A DNA stretch of 64,000 nt. It comes from Acidimicrobiales bacterium (GTDB taxonomy: Bacteria; Actinomycetota; Acidimicrobiia; Acidimicrobiales; Bog-793). Each line of letters opens with the position of its first letter. Within the stretch, counting starts at the first letter, position 1. The position numbers and the translations under genes are program-made. The DNA lies in the NCBI GenBank assembly GCA_035533595.1, contig DATLTN010000052.1:1-64000 (forward strand). Direction: 5' to 3'. Below, one piece after another: positions 1 to 8,028 of this stretch. The notes below the pieces were generated by a model. That model did not search any database, was not told where the DNA came from, and saw nothing but the letters and a program-made list of their open reading frames with translations.

Positions 1-553
1 GATTCGGTAATGACAGGAGACTCTTGAAGCTTGCGATCGAGGACTTCGTCGAGGCGACGATTACGTTCGGCGATGGTGGCGTCGAGCCAATGAATGCCTC
101 GCGCGCGATGTTGAAGTTCACCCCCTTGAATGCGTTCGTCAGCTGGTCGAGGATGTCCGCTGGGATGTTGCCCTCGCCGATCGTGAGGCCGTCGGGTTTC
201 GACGCCGCGAGCGCGTCTTGGCCGGGAATGAGGTTGCCAGTCGGAATGTTCTCGACGTTGAAGGTCGCTCCCAGGTACTGCCCCATCGCGACACTGAGGT
301 CGCGCCCGAGCTGATCGACGCTTCCCCCCACTGAGGACGGGATGATAAAGGTGACGGTCTTGCCTTTATAGAAGTTCAGCCCCTTCTGTAGGGGGGTCAA
401 CTTCTTCAATGCCGTCGAAGCTGAAATCGCCGCGGGCAGTAGCAGTAGCCCGGTGCAGGAAAGCGTGAGGAGCGCGGAGACCATGATCGATCGTCTGTGG
501 TGTCGTCCACCTGATCGTCCCGGCGCATTGCCAGATTGAAAGTGCCCGCCCAT
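1..553 (-). CDS. Tripartite tricarboxylate-type solute-binding protein (TctC/Bug family), 3' end outside window
   Basis: This gene runs off the left edge of the window. From ATG 553 it encodes an arginine-rich N terminus and a hydrophobic signal segment (around residues 24-42), followed by YKGKTVTFIIPSSVGGSVDQ. This matches the first beta strand and ligand loop of TctC/Bug periplasmic binding proteins. Further on, NIPTGNLIPGQDALAASKPD corresponds to the family's conserved pattern of P-G-x-x-x-x-G-x-x-x-x-A-x-x-x-P-D-G. AAGGAG lies a few bases before the ATG, supporting this start. The family captures carboxylates or related small organic acids outside the cell and hands them to TctA/TctB membrane proteins, which would lie outside the window if present. 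It is co-directional with the amidohydrolase and cupin genes, so it may supply their substrate (inference). Confidence 0.85.
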   Translation of the reverse strand, partial: MGGHFQSGNAPGRSGGRHHRRSIMVSALLTLSCTGLLLLPAAISASTALKKLTPLQKGLNFYKGKTVTFIIPSSVGGSVDQLGRDLSVAMGQYLGATFNVENIPTGNLIPGQDALAASKPDGLTIGEGNIPADILDQLTNAFKGVNFNIAREAFIGSTPPSPNVIVASTKSSIASFKSLLSLPN

Positions 554-615
554 GTTCTTCTCCTTGCTCGTGGTGATGGGTCTGGCAGTCGCCGCGTTGT
601 GTTGGCGAGGGTTGT

Positions 616-1701
616 TCAGTCGGTAGCGAGGCCGTAGAAGGCGGCGGCGTTCACGCGCGTGAGCCGGTCGCTCGCGGTGGCAGGTATGTCTGGCCGTTCG
701 ACGATCCGCGTATGCGCTCCCCAGACAGACGCGCGGTCCGGGTGCCCGTAGTCCGAGCCCACGATCAGGCTGGCGTCGCCCACCTCGGAGATGATTTGGG
801 GGAGATCCTCGCTCACTTCGCAAGTGACGAACAGGCGCCCTTCAGCTAGCACTTCGCGATTGCGCTCCTTGGCCCGCTCGCTCCCCGCGCCGAGTGCGAC
901 GTCCTTGCTTTGGTCGGCGCGCGCCGACCAAAGCACGTGCGCAAGCCATCCTGCACCCGCCTCGATGAAGCCGATCCGGAGGGTCGGGTAACGCTCGGGG
1001 AGCCGTGATTTGAGCACCCGGGAAAACGCGTCCTGGACGTAGAGTCCGGACTCGAGGCCCGTCTGCAGCCGGGTCATCAGATCTGTCACGATCCGATACG
1101 GACGCGCCGAGTGTAGACAGATGGGCAGATCGAGCCCCTGTGCCAGCTCGTAGACCGGAGCGAAGTAGGGGTCTGCGACGTTGCGGTCGCCGCATTCGAT
1201 CCCTCGCTTGAAGATGCCACAGGCCCCCGCGTCTCGAGCCCGCCGGATTTCGGCGAGCGCGTCAGGGATCGAGCTGAGCGGTGCCACCGCGACCCACTGC
1301 AGCCGTCCGTCGCTCTCCGAGCAGCGGTCGGCGAGCCAGCGGTTGTAGCTCTCGCAGAGCGCGATCTCGAGCTCCGGCCGCCGAGTGAGCTCGTTGAGGA
1401 AGAGCGTCGGATAGATGACGTGATGGCTGACGCCGAGCTCGTCCATGTCTTTCACCCTGGAGCGCACATCGTGGAGCTCCCGAGCTTCGACCGTGGTTCC
1501 AGTGCGCTCATCGCTGCGTACTTGCCGCTGGAAGAGCTGTCCATCGATGAACCACGCCCGGTGATAACCGGGGCGGAGGTAGGAGGGGGCACTCCCCTCG
1601 AGGAATGTCATTGTGCCGGGTCGCAGCTCCTCCCTGGACTTCGGAAAGTACGACCATGTGTCTTCGCACTCGTCAACGTGCGTGTCGGCGTCAATGAACA
1701 T
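616..1701 (-). CDS. Amidohydrolase 2 family metal-dependent hydrolase/decarboxylase
   Basis: The 361-residue product has the amidohydrolase_2 (PF04909, ACMSD/resorcylate decarboxylase-like) layout. The first-strand motif is MFIDADTHVDE, the central metal-ligand region contains LHSARPY, GFIEAGAGWLAH follows, and the late aspartate lies in VGSDYGHPD. I chose ATG 1701 because GGGAGG lies 9 bases upstream and the protein then begins directly at the first barrel strand; in-frame upstream ATGs would add an unconserved arginine-rich tail. These enzymes hydrolyse or decarboxylate cyclic or aromatic carboxylates using a single zinc or manganese ion. It lies just downstream of the cupin/ferredoxin/cupin genes and upstream of the solute-binding protein, suggesting one catabolic cluster. 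The exact substrate cannot be read from the sequence. Confidence 0.85.
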   Translation of the reverse strand: MFIDADTHVDECEDTWSYFPKSREELRPGTMTFLEGSAPSYLRPGYHRAWFIDGQLFQRQVRSDERTGTTVEARELHDVRSRVKDMDELGVSHHVIYPTLFLNELTRRPELEIALCESYNRWLADRCSESDGRLQWVAVAPLSSIPDALAEIRRARDAGACGIFKRGIECGDRNVADPYFAPVYELAQGLDLPICLHSARPYRIVTDLMTRLQTGLESGLYVQDAFSRVLKSRLPERYPTLRIGFIEAGAGWLAHVLWSARADQSKDVALGAGSERAKERNREVLAEGRLFVTCEVSEDLPQIISEVGDASLIVGSDYGHPDRASVWGAHTRIVERPDIPATASDRLTRVNAAAFYGLATD

Positions 1702-1851
1702 CGACTGCATCCTCCCTGCGTCGATCCCGGCACTCGGCCGTTTCATGTGCGTACTAGCGGGCCGCACCGGGGCCGCGCCTCGGTTCCCAAAGCTGGTTCC
1801 GGTACGTCGCTCCTTCTGCCCCTCACGGCTCTAGCCGCCGGGCCGGCGTGC

Positions 1852-2274
1852 TCAGCTGTCGATGGGCTCGAGCTTTTCGACCTGGCGGTGAGGGATGCGC
1901 CCGACCCGCTCGGGGAGTGGAGTGACGTCGGTGCGTGTCGGCGTCACGCGTGGATCACGACCTGTGATGTGCATAACCTCGAGCGGCTCCTCGGCGAGGG
2001 ACTCGAACCAGTACTTCGTGCCCGAGGGAAGCACGATCATCTCGTGCTTGTTGAGCACGTACTTCTTGTTGTCCTCGTCGTAGAACGCCGCGGTTCCCGC
2101 GAGCACGAACCACATCGAGTCGACGCCGTTGTGGGCGTGGAGGTTCGTCTCGCCGCCGCTTCGGACAACTTGTACCTGGGTCCCAAGAACCTCGGTCGAC
2201 CAGATGTCGACGAGATCCTTCACGTTCCCAATGTCCTCGGGGAGCTCGTAGCGATAAGCAGTTGGCTTGGGCAT
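1852..2274 (-). CDS. Single-domain cupin protein (paralogue A)
   Basis: The 140-residue protein is one cupin barrel. Motif 1 is GGETNLHAHNGVDSMWFVL, with two histidines, and motif 2 is in the region MIVLPSGTKYWFES. The second motif lacks the usual histidine, so metal binding may rest mainly on the HAH pair. It is a clear paralogue of the cupin at 2600-3028: HAHNG, AAFY, PSGTKYWFES and the tail DPRVxPxRTDVT are shared. AGGGAAGGA precedes ATG 2274. The two cupins bracket a ferredoxin gene on the same strand. The function is not assignable; a small oxygenase, isomerase or ligand-sensing protein serving the neighbouring amidohydrolase is plausible. Confidence 0.85.
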   Translation of the reverse strand: MPKPTAYRYELPEDIGNVKDLVDIWSTEVLGTQVQVVRSGGETNLHAHNGVDSMWFVLAGTAAFYDEDNKKYVLNKHEMIVLPSGTKYWFESLAEEPLEVMHITGRDPRVTPTRTDVTPLPERVGRIPHRQVEKLEPIDS

Positions 2275-2375
2275 GTGAATCCTTCCCTCTCAGGTGACGC
2301 TCTCTCGACTCCTCGGTGGAACCGGCGAGATCTCGGGGCGACGTTTCGCCCAACGGCAATTGGGGCTCGATGGCG

Positions 2376-2600
2376 CTAGGCGTCGTCGACAATGAAGATC
2401 GACTCGGTTGGACAGCTCCTCGCCGCCTCCTCGACCGCCGCCCGGAGCGACTCGCCGGGCGTTTCGTCGAGCAGGTAGAGGCACATGTCATCGCGTACCT
2501 CGAAGACCGTAGGAGCGGCCCGCATACAGTTCGCGTGACTCTCGCAGGTGTCGAAGTCGACTATTACGCGCAAGACACGCCCGGCCTGATCCATCGCCAT
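2376..2600 (-). CDS. Small ferredoxin with CxxHxxC...CP cluster motif
   Basis: The 74-residue protein follows the pattern of single-cluster ferredoxins associated with cytochromes P450 and ring oxygenases. It has VDFDTCESHANC (C19, H22, C25) and a late SCP (C63). Histidine replaces the second cysteine of the usual CxxCxxC motif; mycobacterial ferredoxins with such substitutions bind [3Fe-4S] or His-ligated [4Fe-4S] clusters. Its ATG overlaps the stop codon of the upstream cupin by one base (TGATG), so the two are translated together. No P450 or ferredoxin reductase gene is in the cluster. Its electron acceptor is unknown; the Rieske oxygenase at 25238-26524 is too distant to assign. Confidence 0.85.
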   Translation of the reverse strand: MAMDQAGRVLRVIVDFDTCESHANCMRAAPTVFEVRDDMCLYLLDETPGESLRAAVEEAARSCPTESIFIVDDA

Positions 2601-3028
2601 CAGGCGGGGATCGCGACGATCTGTTCGGCCTGGACGTGCGGGGTGGCGCCGACGCGGGCGACCCGGTCGCGCGAGGTGACGTCGGTGCGAGAAGGGGCGA
2701 CGCGGGGGTCCTTGGCGCCGATCCGCACTATCTCGAGCGGCTCGTCACTAGCGGATTCGAACCAGTACTTCGTCCCCGACGGGAGGACCACCATCTCGTG
2801 GCGTCCGATGAGCAGTCGGTCGCCGTCAGCGTTGTAGAAGGCGGCCTGGCCACCGAGCACGAGCCAGACGGCATCCTCGCCGTTGTGGGCGTGGAGGTTG
2901 GTCTCGCCGCCCCCGTTGACGATCTGGATGCCCACTGACAAGAGCTCAGTCCGCATCACATCGACCGCCGTCTTCGGCCGGGCCTTGGCCTCAGGAGGCA
3001 TCTCGTAGTGGAACGCCTGTTGCGCCAT
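2600..3028 (-). CDS. Single-domain cupin protein (paralogue B)
   Basis: The 142-residue cupin carries the same motifs as its neighbour at 1852-2274: GGETNLHAHNGEDAVWLVLG and HEMVVLPSGTKYWFES. The C-terminal tail DPRVAPSRTDVT is also conserved between the two copies. GGAAGGGA lies 5 bases before ATG 3028, nearly the same ribosome-binding arrangement as cupin A. The gene is the first of the cupin B / ferredoxin / cupin A set. Conservation outside the barrel core indicates gene duplication rather than independent recruitment. They may act as a heterodimer or on successive intermediates (inference). The substrate is unknown. Confidence 0.85.
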   Translation of the reverse strand: MAQQAFHYEMPPEAKARPKTAVDVMRTELLSVGIQIVNGGGETNLHAHNGEDAVWLVLGGQAAFYNADGDRLLIGRHEMVVLPSGTKYWFESASDEPLEIVRIGAKDPRVAPSRTDVTSRDRVARVGATPHVQAEQIVAIPA

Positions 3029-3340
3029 CTCAGTCCCTTCCCGTCAGGAGTGGAGCCCGTGTGCAACACATTGCAGACCGTATCTAGCTAGGTCTTCCTA
3101 AGCTCGATCCCCGAACCATGTCCATATACCGCCGTTGAGCAGACCGTACCAATGAAAAGGCGGCCTTGCTTGCCGATAATGTTAGGAGCCCGAAGTTCAC
3201 TTAGCAAGCAGTAGGCTGTAATCGATTGCAGAATCGTTGCGTCAAAACTCGATCCACCGACTGGCTGTCGGGTGTGCCCGAGCGGTCCGGAGTGAGGTTG
3301 GCGCCAGCGTGATGTCGCCCCAGTCCGACACCTGGACGTG

Positions 3341-3843
3341 ACGGACCAAGGTTTCGTGTCGTTCTCGATTGTCAGCGCATCGGTGGGCGTCTGCGGCTGC
3401 GGCGGTGACGGATTCGAGCTGACGGACGTGGCCGAGGGCGAAGGCGCGGGGAGGAAGGTCCCGAGCGTGGAGGGCACCTCGACCCGTTGGCCGAGCACGG
3501 TGGCGGTCCCACCGGCGCGGAGCACGTTCGCATCGTCGATGTGGCTCGCACCGGCGCAGATCGCATGCACGAGCGTGAGCACCTCGCGGCCGGGGAGTGC
3601 GCCGCCAACCCGGCCGCGAAGGCGCACCGTGTCGTTCACGAGCCGCTCGACACCGAGCCGGGCGGCGAGCGTCGCGATGAGCACAAGACCAGCGTTCGCG
3701 ACGGGCGTCGGCTCATCGAAGGTCACCCGGATGCGGTCGAGAGCGCGCGATACCGACAACACACAAAGAGCCTCTCGGTGCTGGTGTGAATTGCGACTCA
3801 GGTATCGCCATTCACCCCAGCCAGAGAGGCCTTTTTGGGTATG
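3341..3843 (-). mobile_element. Decayed 5' end of an IS1380-like insertion sequence (left copy)
   Basis: Read on the minus strand, a terminal sequence CCCAAAAAGGCCTCTC (about 3827-3842) is followed by an N-terminal transposase fragment from about 3762. The fragment reads VTFDEPTPVANAGL, then LAARLGVERLVNDTVRLRG, ALPGREVLTLVHAICAGA, SHIDDANVLRAGGT and VPSTLGTFL. These match the conserved start of IS1380-family transposases. The frame then breaks near 3445, where two extra C bases appear to follow TTCCTC; a different frame continues as RAFALGHVRQLE. No catalytic DDE core remains, so the element is inactive. The lower-GC stretch at about 3060-3340 downstream has no recognisable gene and may be further debris. 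Confidence 0.8.
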
Positions 3844-3925
3844 ACCAGGAGCGGTGATCAGCCCTGGTTAATCGGTGGATCGAGGCTAACACGTACCATG
3901 TTTGGCCCCAGTTAGGCTCTCGGCC

Positions 3926-4972
3926 GTGACGACCCTCCGTGACATCGCGCGTGAGACGGGATGCTCCACGGCGACGGTCTCGCGCGCCCTCAACGGCGCC
4001 GCCCATGTCGACCCGAAGACTCGCAGACGCATCGAGGCCGCAGCAACAGCCCTCGGCTACCGATCGAACGTCCTCGCACGCGCGCTCAGGCGACACCAGT
4101 CCGGAACGATCGGCCTCGTCATTCCAAGCCTTGAGAAATACAACTACGCCGCGGCGGTCCGCCTGCTGCACGACGCGCTCTCCGCGGAGGACTATCAGCT
4201 CATCCTGTGCTGCCACCGCGACGACCCCGCGCTCGAGCTCCGCGCGCTCCAGTCACTTGCCGATCGCCAAGTTGACGCGATCGTCCACGTTCCCTTCGAT
4301 GACGCGGGCGCCGCCGCGCTGCTGCAGCTGGCGGAGCCGCTGCCGATCGTCGAGCTCTACCGCCGCTCGCGCGCAACCGACGTCGACGCTGTCGTAGGCG
4401 ACGACGAACGGGGCGGCCACGACCTCGCCGAGCACGTGCTCGCTGCCGGGCACCGACGGATCGCACTGGTCATCGGCGGTGCAGAGCTGAGCACCACCAA
4501 GGGCCGGGTCGCCGGCTTCTCGCGTGCGGTGCGCGAGGCAGGGGTCTCAGCTGATGACTGTCCCGTCTTTTACGGGACGTCGGGACTCGCGTGGGGCCAG
4601 CAGGTGGTGGACGAGCTGCTGGCCGCCGCCGACCCGCCGACCGCGATCATCACCGGCAGCACCCAGATCGCGCTCGGGGCGATGCAGCAGCTCGTGAGAG
4701 CCGGTGCGCAGATCCCCCGTGACGTCTCCTTCGTGGCCTATTCGAACGCCGACTGGTGCGAACTCATGAGCCCCCCGGTCACGACGTACGAGATCCCCCA
4801 GCCGGAGATGGGTTTGATGGCGGCGCAGTTGCTCCTCAACCATCTGCGGCCGTCGATCGACCACGATTTGCAGCCTCGCACCGTAAGCTTCTCGGGGAGA
4901 CTGTTAGTACGTGCCTCGGTGGGTGCCCCCCGCCAATATCGCCCACTGCGTAGTGGCGTGCTCGTCGGCTAA
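3926..4972 (+). CDS. LacI-family transcriptional regulator
   Basis: The 348-residue protein (from GTG 3926) starts with a LacI helix-turn-helix and hinge: TTLRDIARETGCSTATVSRA followed by ALNGAAHVDPKTRRRIEAAA and LGYRSNVLARAL. The periplasmic-binding-protein-like effector domain begins at GTIGLVIPSLEKYNYA and runs to VSFSGRLLVRAS, the usual family length. GTG 3926 puts the HTH at the extreme N terminus. No good Shine-Dalgarno sequence is visible, so leaderless translation is possible. The gene stands alone between two outward-facing IS1380-like relics. It most likely represses a carbohydrate or organic-acid uptake gene; its target is not evident. Confidence 0.9.
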   Translation: MTTLRDIARETGCSTATVSRALNGAAHVDPKTRRRIEAAATALGYRSNVLARALRRHQSGTIGLVIPSLEKYNYAAAVRLLHDALSAEDYQLILCCHRDDPALELRALQSLADRQVDAIVHVPFDDAGAAALLQLAEPLPIVELYRRSRATDVDAVVGDDERGGHDLAEHVLAAGHRRIALVIGGAELSTTKGRVAGFSRAVREAGVSADDCPVFYGTSGLAWGQQVVDELLAAADPPTAIITGSTQIALGAMQQLVRAGAQIPRDVSFVAYSNADWCELMSPPVTTYEIPQPEMGLMAAQLLLNHLRPSIDHDLQPRTVSFSGRLLVRASVGAPRQYRPLRSGVLVG

Positions 4973-5017
4973 CCCTCGATCCACGCTTTGACCATGGCGG
5001 AAGTGAGGCACTTGGCC

Positions 5018-5228
5018 CGACCAAAAAAGGCCTCTCCTGCTGGGAGAATGACGATTGTCGAAGTCGTCCTATCCCAAGCAACGGGAGGCACTTTCTGTGT
5101 CGTCACTATCGCCCACGCCGAACTGAATCGGCAGGCTTCGACGAGCCGAGCCTTGTCGCCGACGCCGGGTTGAGGGTGCCCGCAACGCTTGCGGTGCGCC
5201 TCGGCCTCGCCAGCAGATTAATAGACAG
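5018..5228 (+). mobile_element. Decayed 5' end of an IS1380-like insertion sequence (right copy)
   Basis: The plus strand begins CCAAAAAAGGCCTCTC and aligns, with small gaps, to the terminal 100 bp of the relic at 3341-3843. The shared order is the A-run plus GGCCTCTC, GAATG-CGAT, GAGGC-CTTT-TGTGT and a TATCGC block. About 30 bases further on, from 5133, one frame reads FDEPSLVADAGLRVPATLAV then RLGLASRLIDS. This is homologous to the transposase N terminus of the other copy (FDEPTPVANAGL, LAARLGVERLV). The two copies are clearly diverged, so they come from different insertions or an old duplication. This copy stops at about 5228, just before the ribosome-binding site of the next gene. Only the 5' end survives. 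Confidence 0.75.
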
Positions 5229-5286
5229 CCCCCTGTACCCTCCACCACATCACGCCGCCGCGGGCGGCCGAACCGAGGAGGTCGCG

Positions 5287-5655
5287 ATGCACGCGCACGA
5301 GACGCTGGACGAGCTCAGGGGGGAAGGTCGCGCTCTCCGGGAGCTGATCCCGGAGGTCTACTCGGGCTATGTCCGCCTCTCGGGGGCGGCGATGGCCGAG
5401 GGAACCCTTTCGACGCGGTTGAAGGAGCTCATCGCGCTGGCAGTGAGCGTCACGCGCGAGTGCGACGGCTGCATCGCCGCCCATGCACGGGGTGCGGCGC
5501 GTGCCGGGGCGGGCGCGGCCGAGGTCGCCGAGGCGATCGGGGTGGCCATCATGATGAACGGTGGCCCGGGAACGGTTTGGGGCCCACGGGCCTATGCCGC
5601 GTTCCTCGAGTTCGCCGCCGCCCCCGCGGAGGGACAACCCTTAACCTCTAGTTGA
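5287..5655 (+). CDS. Carboxymuconolactone decarboxylase / AhpD-like protein
   Basis: The 122-residue alpha-helical protein has the AhpD/CMD motif ECDGCIAAH, i.e. a CxxC pair with histidine three residues later. It is preceded by LSTRLKELIALAVSVTR and followed by the helix GAAEVAEAIGVAIMMNGGPG. With the CxxC-xxx-H arrangement, the protein probably has thiol peroxidase or disulfide reductase activity rather than lactone decarboxylase activity. ATG 5287 is preceded by GAGGAG at 5275-5281. The frame is open further upstream, but that part encodes the IS1380 relic and should not be included. The promoter may now lie within the transposon remnant. Confidence 0.85.
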   Translation: MHAHETLDELRGEGRALRELIPEVYSGYVRLSGAAMAEGTLSTRLKELIALAVSVTRECDGCIAAHARGAARAGAGAAEVAEAIGVAIMMNGGPGTVWGPRAYAAFLEFAAAPAEGQPLTSS

Positions 5656-5660
5656 GCTTG

Positions 5661-5682
5661 AGCTGAGAGTCCCAGCTCAGCG
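5661..5682. terminator. Possible bidirectional hairpin between convergent genes
   Basis: GCTGAG (5662-5667) can pair with CTCAGC (5676-5681) around an 8-base loop. It sits where the AhpD-like gene and the minus-strand pncB gene converge. The stem is short and no T-run follows, so this is only a weak terminator candidate. Confidence 0.25.
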
Positions 5683-6999
5683 CGCCCGAAGGCGGTGATG
5701 GAGCTCCTCGGCGAGATCGGCGAGCGTGCTGCTCAGCTGCGGTGTGCGCTGTTCCGGCGCCTCAAGCTCCCGCAGCGCAGCAGGGAGGTGGGCGAGCTCG
5801 TGCGCACAGCGGGCCGCCGCCTGCTCAAGGGGGTTGACCGAGAATGCCTGGCGCCGACCACCCACCAGCATTGGCTCGAGCAGGGGGGTCGTGCCAGCGG
5901 GCGGTGCCTCGCCGCGGAGGCCGAGCGTGTCGTGGAAGTCCGCGGCGCGGAAGACCTGCTTGGCCCCAGGCAGGGTGACTTTCCCCTCGGAGAGCTTGGC
6001 GACGGGGCGGCCGTCGAACTCGACGAGCTTGTAGGCGCTGTCGAGGTAGGGGGCGTCGGCGATCGTGACGAGGCGGGTACCGATGCCCATCGCGTCGATC
6101 GGCGCTCCACCGGCGACGAGCGGGGCGATCTGGTACTCGTCGAGCGCGCCGGAGACCATGATCCGCACGCCGGTGAGCCCGGCGGCGTCGAGGGCGGCGC
6201 GTGCCTGTCGAGTGACGACGGCGAGGTCCCCGCTGTCGATGCGGATCGCGGCATGCTCCTCGAGGCCGCGGGCCTTGATCACCGAGATCGCGTGCTCGAC
6301 ACCGCGGCCCTGGTCGTAGGTGTCGACGAGGAAGGTCGAGCGGCCGGGGAAGTCCTCGGCGAAGGCGTCGAAGGCAGCCCGTTCATCCTCGAAGGCCTCG
6401 ATGTAGGAGTGCGCCATCGTCCCCGCCGCGACGAGGCCGTAGATCCGCGCGGCCTCGACGTTGCTCGTCGCCGAGAAGCCGGCGATCGCGCTGCCGCGCG
6501 CCGCGAGCATCGCCGCGTCGATGCTCTGTGCCCTGCGCATCCCGAACTCGACGAGGCCGATCTCGGAGCCGGCGGCAAGGCGGCAGCGGGCGGCCTTGGT
6601 GGTGACATTGGTCTGGAAGGTGAGCTCGTTGAGGAGCATCGTCTCGACGAGCTGGGCCTCGGCGATCGGTGCGGTGACCTCGACGAGGGGCTCGTTGGCG
6701 AGGACGACGCGGCCCTCGGGAACTCCCCAGACGTCACCGGTGAACTCGAGACCGTCGAGCGCCGCGAGCTGGGACTCGTTGAAGCCGAGCCCTTCGAGGG
6801 TGGCGAGCTCCTCGGCGCCGAAGTGCAGGTCCTCCAGCCAGTCGAGGCACTCCTCGATCCCCGAGGCGATGAGGAAGCCCCGTGAGGCGGGGAGCTGGCG
6901 GACGAAGAGGCTGAAGGTCGCGAGCCCGTCCATTCCCCGCGTCCGGTAGCTCGCGGCCATGTTCAGTTCGTAGAGGTCGGTGCGCAGCGAGGTCGGCAT
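5677..6999 (-). CDS. pncB: Nicotinate phosphoribosyltransferase
   Basis: The 440-residue protein starts LRTDLYELNMAASY, the classic N terminus of nicotinate phosphoribosyltransferase. It contains GFLIASGIEECLDWL, a middle segment EFGMRRAQSIDAA, VDTYDQGRGVEHAI, and the phosphate-binding region IRIDSGDLA ... IMVSGALDEYQI ... AMGIGTRLV. The enzyme converts nicotinate and PRPP, with ATP, to nicotinate mononucleotide in the NAD salvage (Preiss-Handler) pathway in the cytoplasm. ATG 6999 was chosen because the upstream extension is serine-rich and overlaps the preceding gene. It begins 4 bases after the stop of the D-2-hydroxyacid dehydrogenase gene, so the two are probably cotranscribed, perhaps linking NAD supply to an NAD-dependent enzyme. 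Confidence 0.93.
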   Translation of the reverse strand: MPTSLRTDLYELNMAASYRTRGMDGLATFSLFVRQLPASRGFLIASGIEECLDWLEDLHFGAEELATLEGLGFNESQLAALDGLEFTGDVWGVPEGRVVLANEPLVEVTAPIAEAQLVETMLLNELTFQTNVTTKAARCRLAAGSEIGLVEFGMRRAQSIDAAMLAARGSAIAGFSATSNVEAARIYGLVAAGTMAHSYIEAFEDERAAFDAFAEDFPGRSTFLVDTYDQGRGVEHAISVIKARGLEEHAAIRIDSGDLAVVTRQARAALDAAGLTGVRIMVSGALDEYQIAPLVAGGAPIDAMGIGTRLVTIADAPYLDSAYKLVEFDGRPVAKLSEGKVTLPGAKQVFRAADFHDTLGLRGEAPPAGTTPLLEPMLVGGRRQAFSVNPLEQAAARCAHELAHLPAALRELEAPEQRTPQLSSTLADLAEELHHRLRAR

Positions 7000-7003
7000 C
7001 GCG

Positions 7004-7954
7004 CTACTCGATGACGCGGATCGGCTCACCCGCGAGGAAGGCGGCGATGTCCTCGACCGCGTCGCTGTACATCGCCTCCATGCCCTCCTCGCTCACGTAG
7101 CCGAGGTGCGGGGCGAGCACCGCGTTCTCGAGGGCGAGGAAGGGGTGCCCGGTGGGCAGCGGCTCGACATCGAAGACGTCGAGGCCGGCGGCGGCGATGC
7201 GCCCGGCGCGGAGGGCGTCGACGAGCGCCTGCTCCTCGACGATCGGCCCCCGCGAGGTGTTGATCAGGACCGCGCTGCGCTTCATCGAGAAGAAGTCGTC
7301 GGCGCCGAGCAGGCCGCGGGTCCTCCTGCTGAGGAGGAGGTGGATGGAGAGCACGTCGGAACGCTCGAGGAGTGCCTGCTTGGTCACGAGCTCGACGCCG
7401 ACCTCGTCGGTGCGCGCTGCGGTGAGGTTCTCGCTCCAGGCGACCACCTCCATGCCGAAGGCGCGGGCGGCGGGGACCATCGCCGAGCCGAGGCGACCGA
7501 GACCGAGGAGGCCGAGGGTCTTGCCGGAGAGGAGGGCAGGGAAGCCGAGCTGCCAGTGGCCGGCACGGATCGCCGCGTCCTCGATGACGGTGCGCTTGGT
7601 CGTGGCGAAGATCAGCGACCAGGCGATCTCGACCGGCCCGGCGCTGCCGCTGCCGCCGGTGCCGGCGTAGGTGATGCCGCGCTCGCGCAGGCACTCGCGG
7701 TCGACCGCCGCGTTCACCATCCCGGTCGTCACGACCAGCTGCAGACGGGGGAGCTGTTCGATCACCTGGCGGGGGAGCGCGGTGCGTTCCCGCATCAGCA
7801 CCACGATGTCGAACTCGGAGAGGATGCCGACGAGGGTGTCCTCGTCCATCGCTCGGAAGAAGAAGCGGAGCGTGACGTCGTAGCCGAGCGCCGCCCAGTC
7901 GGCGAGGGCGTGTGCGCGGCCCTGATAGTCGTCGAGCACGGCGACGGCGGTCAT
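7004..7954 (-). CDS. D-2-hydroxyacid dehydrogenase family protein
   Basis: The 316-residue protein has the two-domain D-isomer-specific 2-hydroxyacid dehydrogenase fold. The Rossmann glycine motif is in LGLLGLGRLGSAMVPAARAF. The catalytic arginine lies in INTSRGPIVEE, the glutamate in GLDVFDVEPLP and the histidine in LAPHLGYVSEEG. It oxidises or reduces a 2-hydroxy/2-oxo acid with NAD(P). ATG 7954 gives MTAVAVLDDYQG, the normal start of this subgroup. The upstream promoter region is shared with the divergent MFS gene (8029). Downstream it is tightly linked to pncB. The substrate is unknown; 3-phosphoglycerate is unlikely because no ACT domain follows. Confidence 0.88.
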   Translation of the reverse strand: MTAVAVLDDYQGRAHALADWAALGYDVTLRFFFRAMDEDTLVGILSEFDIVVLMRERTALPRQVIEQLPRLQLVVTTGMVNAAVDRECLRERGITYAGTGGSGSAGPVEIAWSLIFATTKRTVIEDAAIRAGHWQLGFPALLSGKTLGLLGLGRLGSAMVPAARAFGMEVVAWSENLTAARTDEVGVELVTKQALLERSDVLSIHLLLSRRTRGLLGADDFFSMKRSAVLINTSRGPIVEEQALVDALRAGRIAAAGLDVFDVEPLPTGHPFLALENAVLAPHLGYVSEEGMEAMYSDAVEDIAAFLAGEPIRVIE

Positions 7955-8028
7955 GGTTCGAGTCTCACGGACTTTCCGACGGTCGTCCAACGGCCGCCCC
8001 GGCGGGCGCCGGTAGGGTCGGGGCGACG

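Noticed and set aside
3088-3340. Continuation of the IS1380 transposase
   Set aside because: After the frame break near 3445 the translation soon loses any likeness to the family, base composition shifts, and no DDE core or right-end repeat could be identified.
5170-5286. N-terminal extension of the AhpD-like protein
   Set aside because: The in-frame codons encode the IS1380 transposase relic. The RBS GAGGAG and family start support ATG 5287.
5695-7000. Plus-strand open frame opposite pncB
   Set aside because: It is a Glu/Gly/Val-rich shadow without domains; pncB on the minus strand explains the coding signal.
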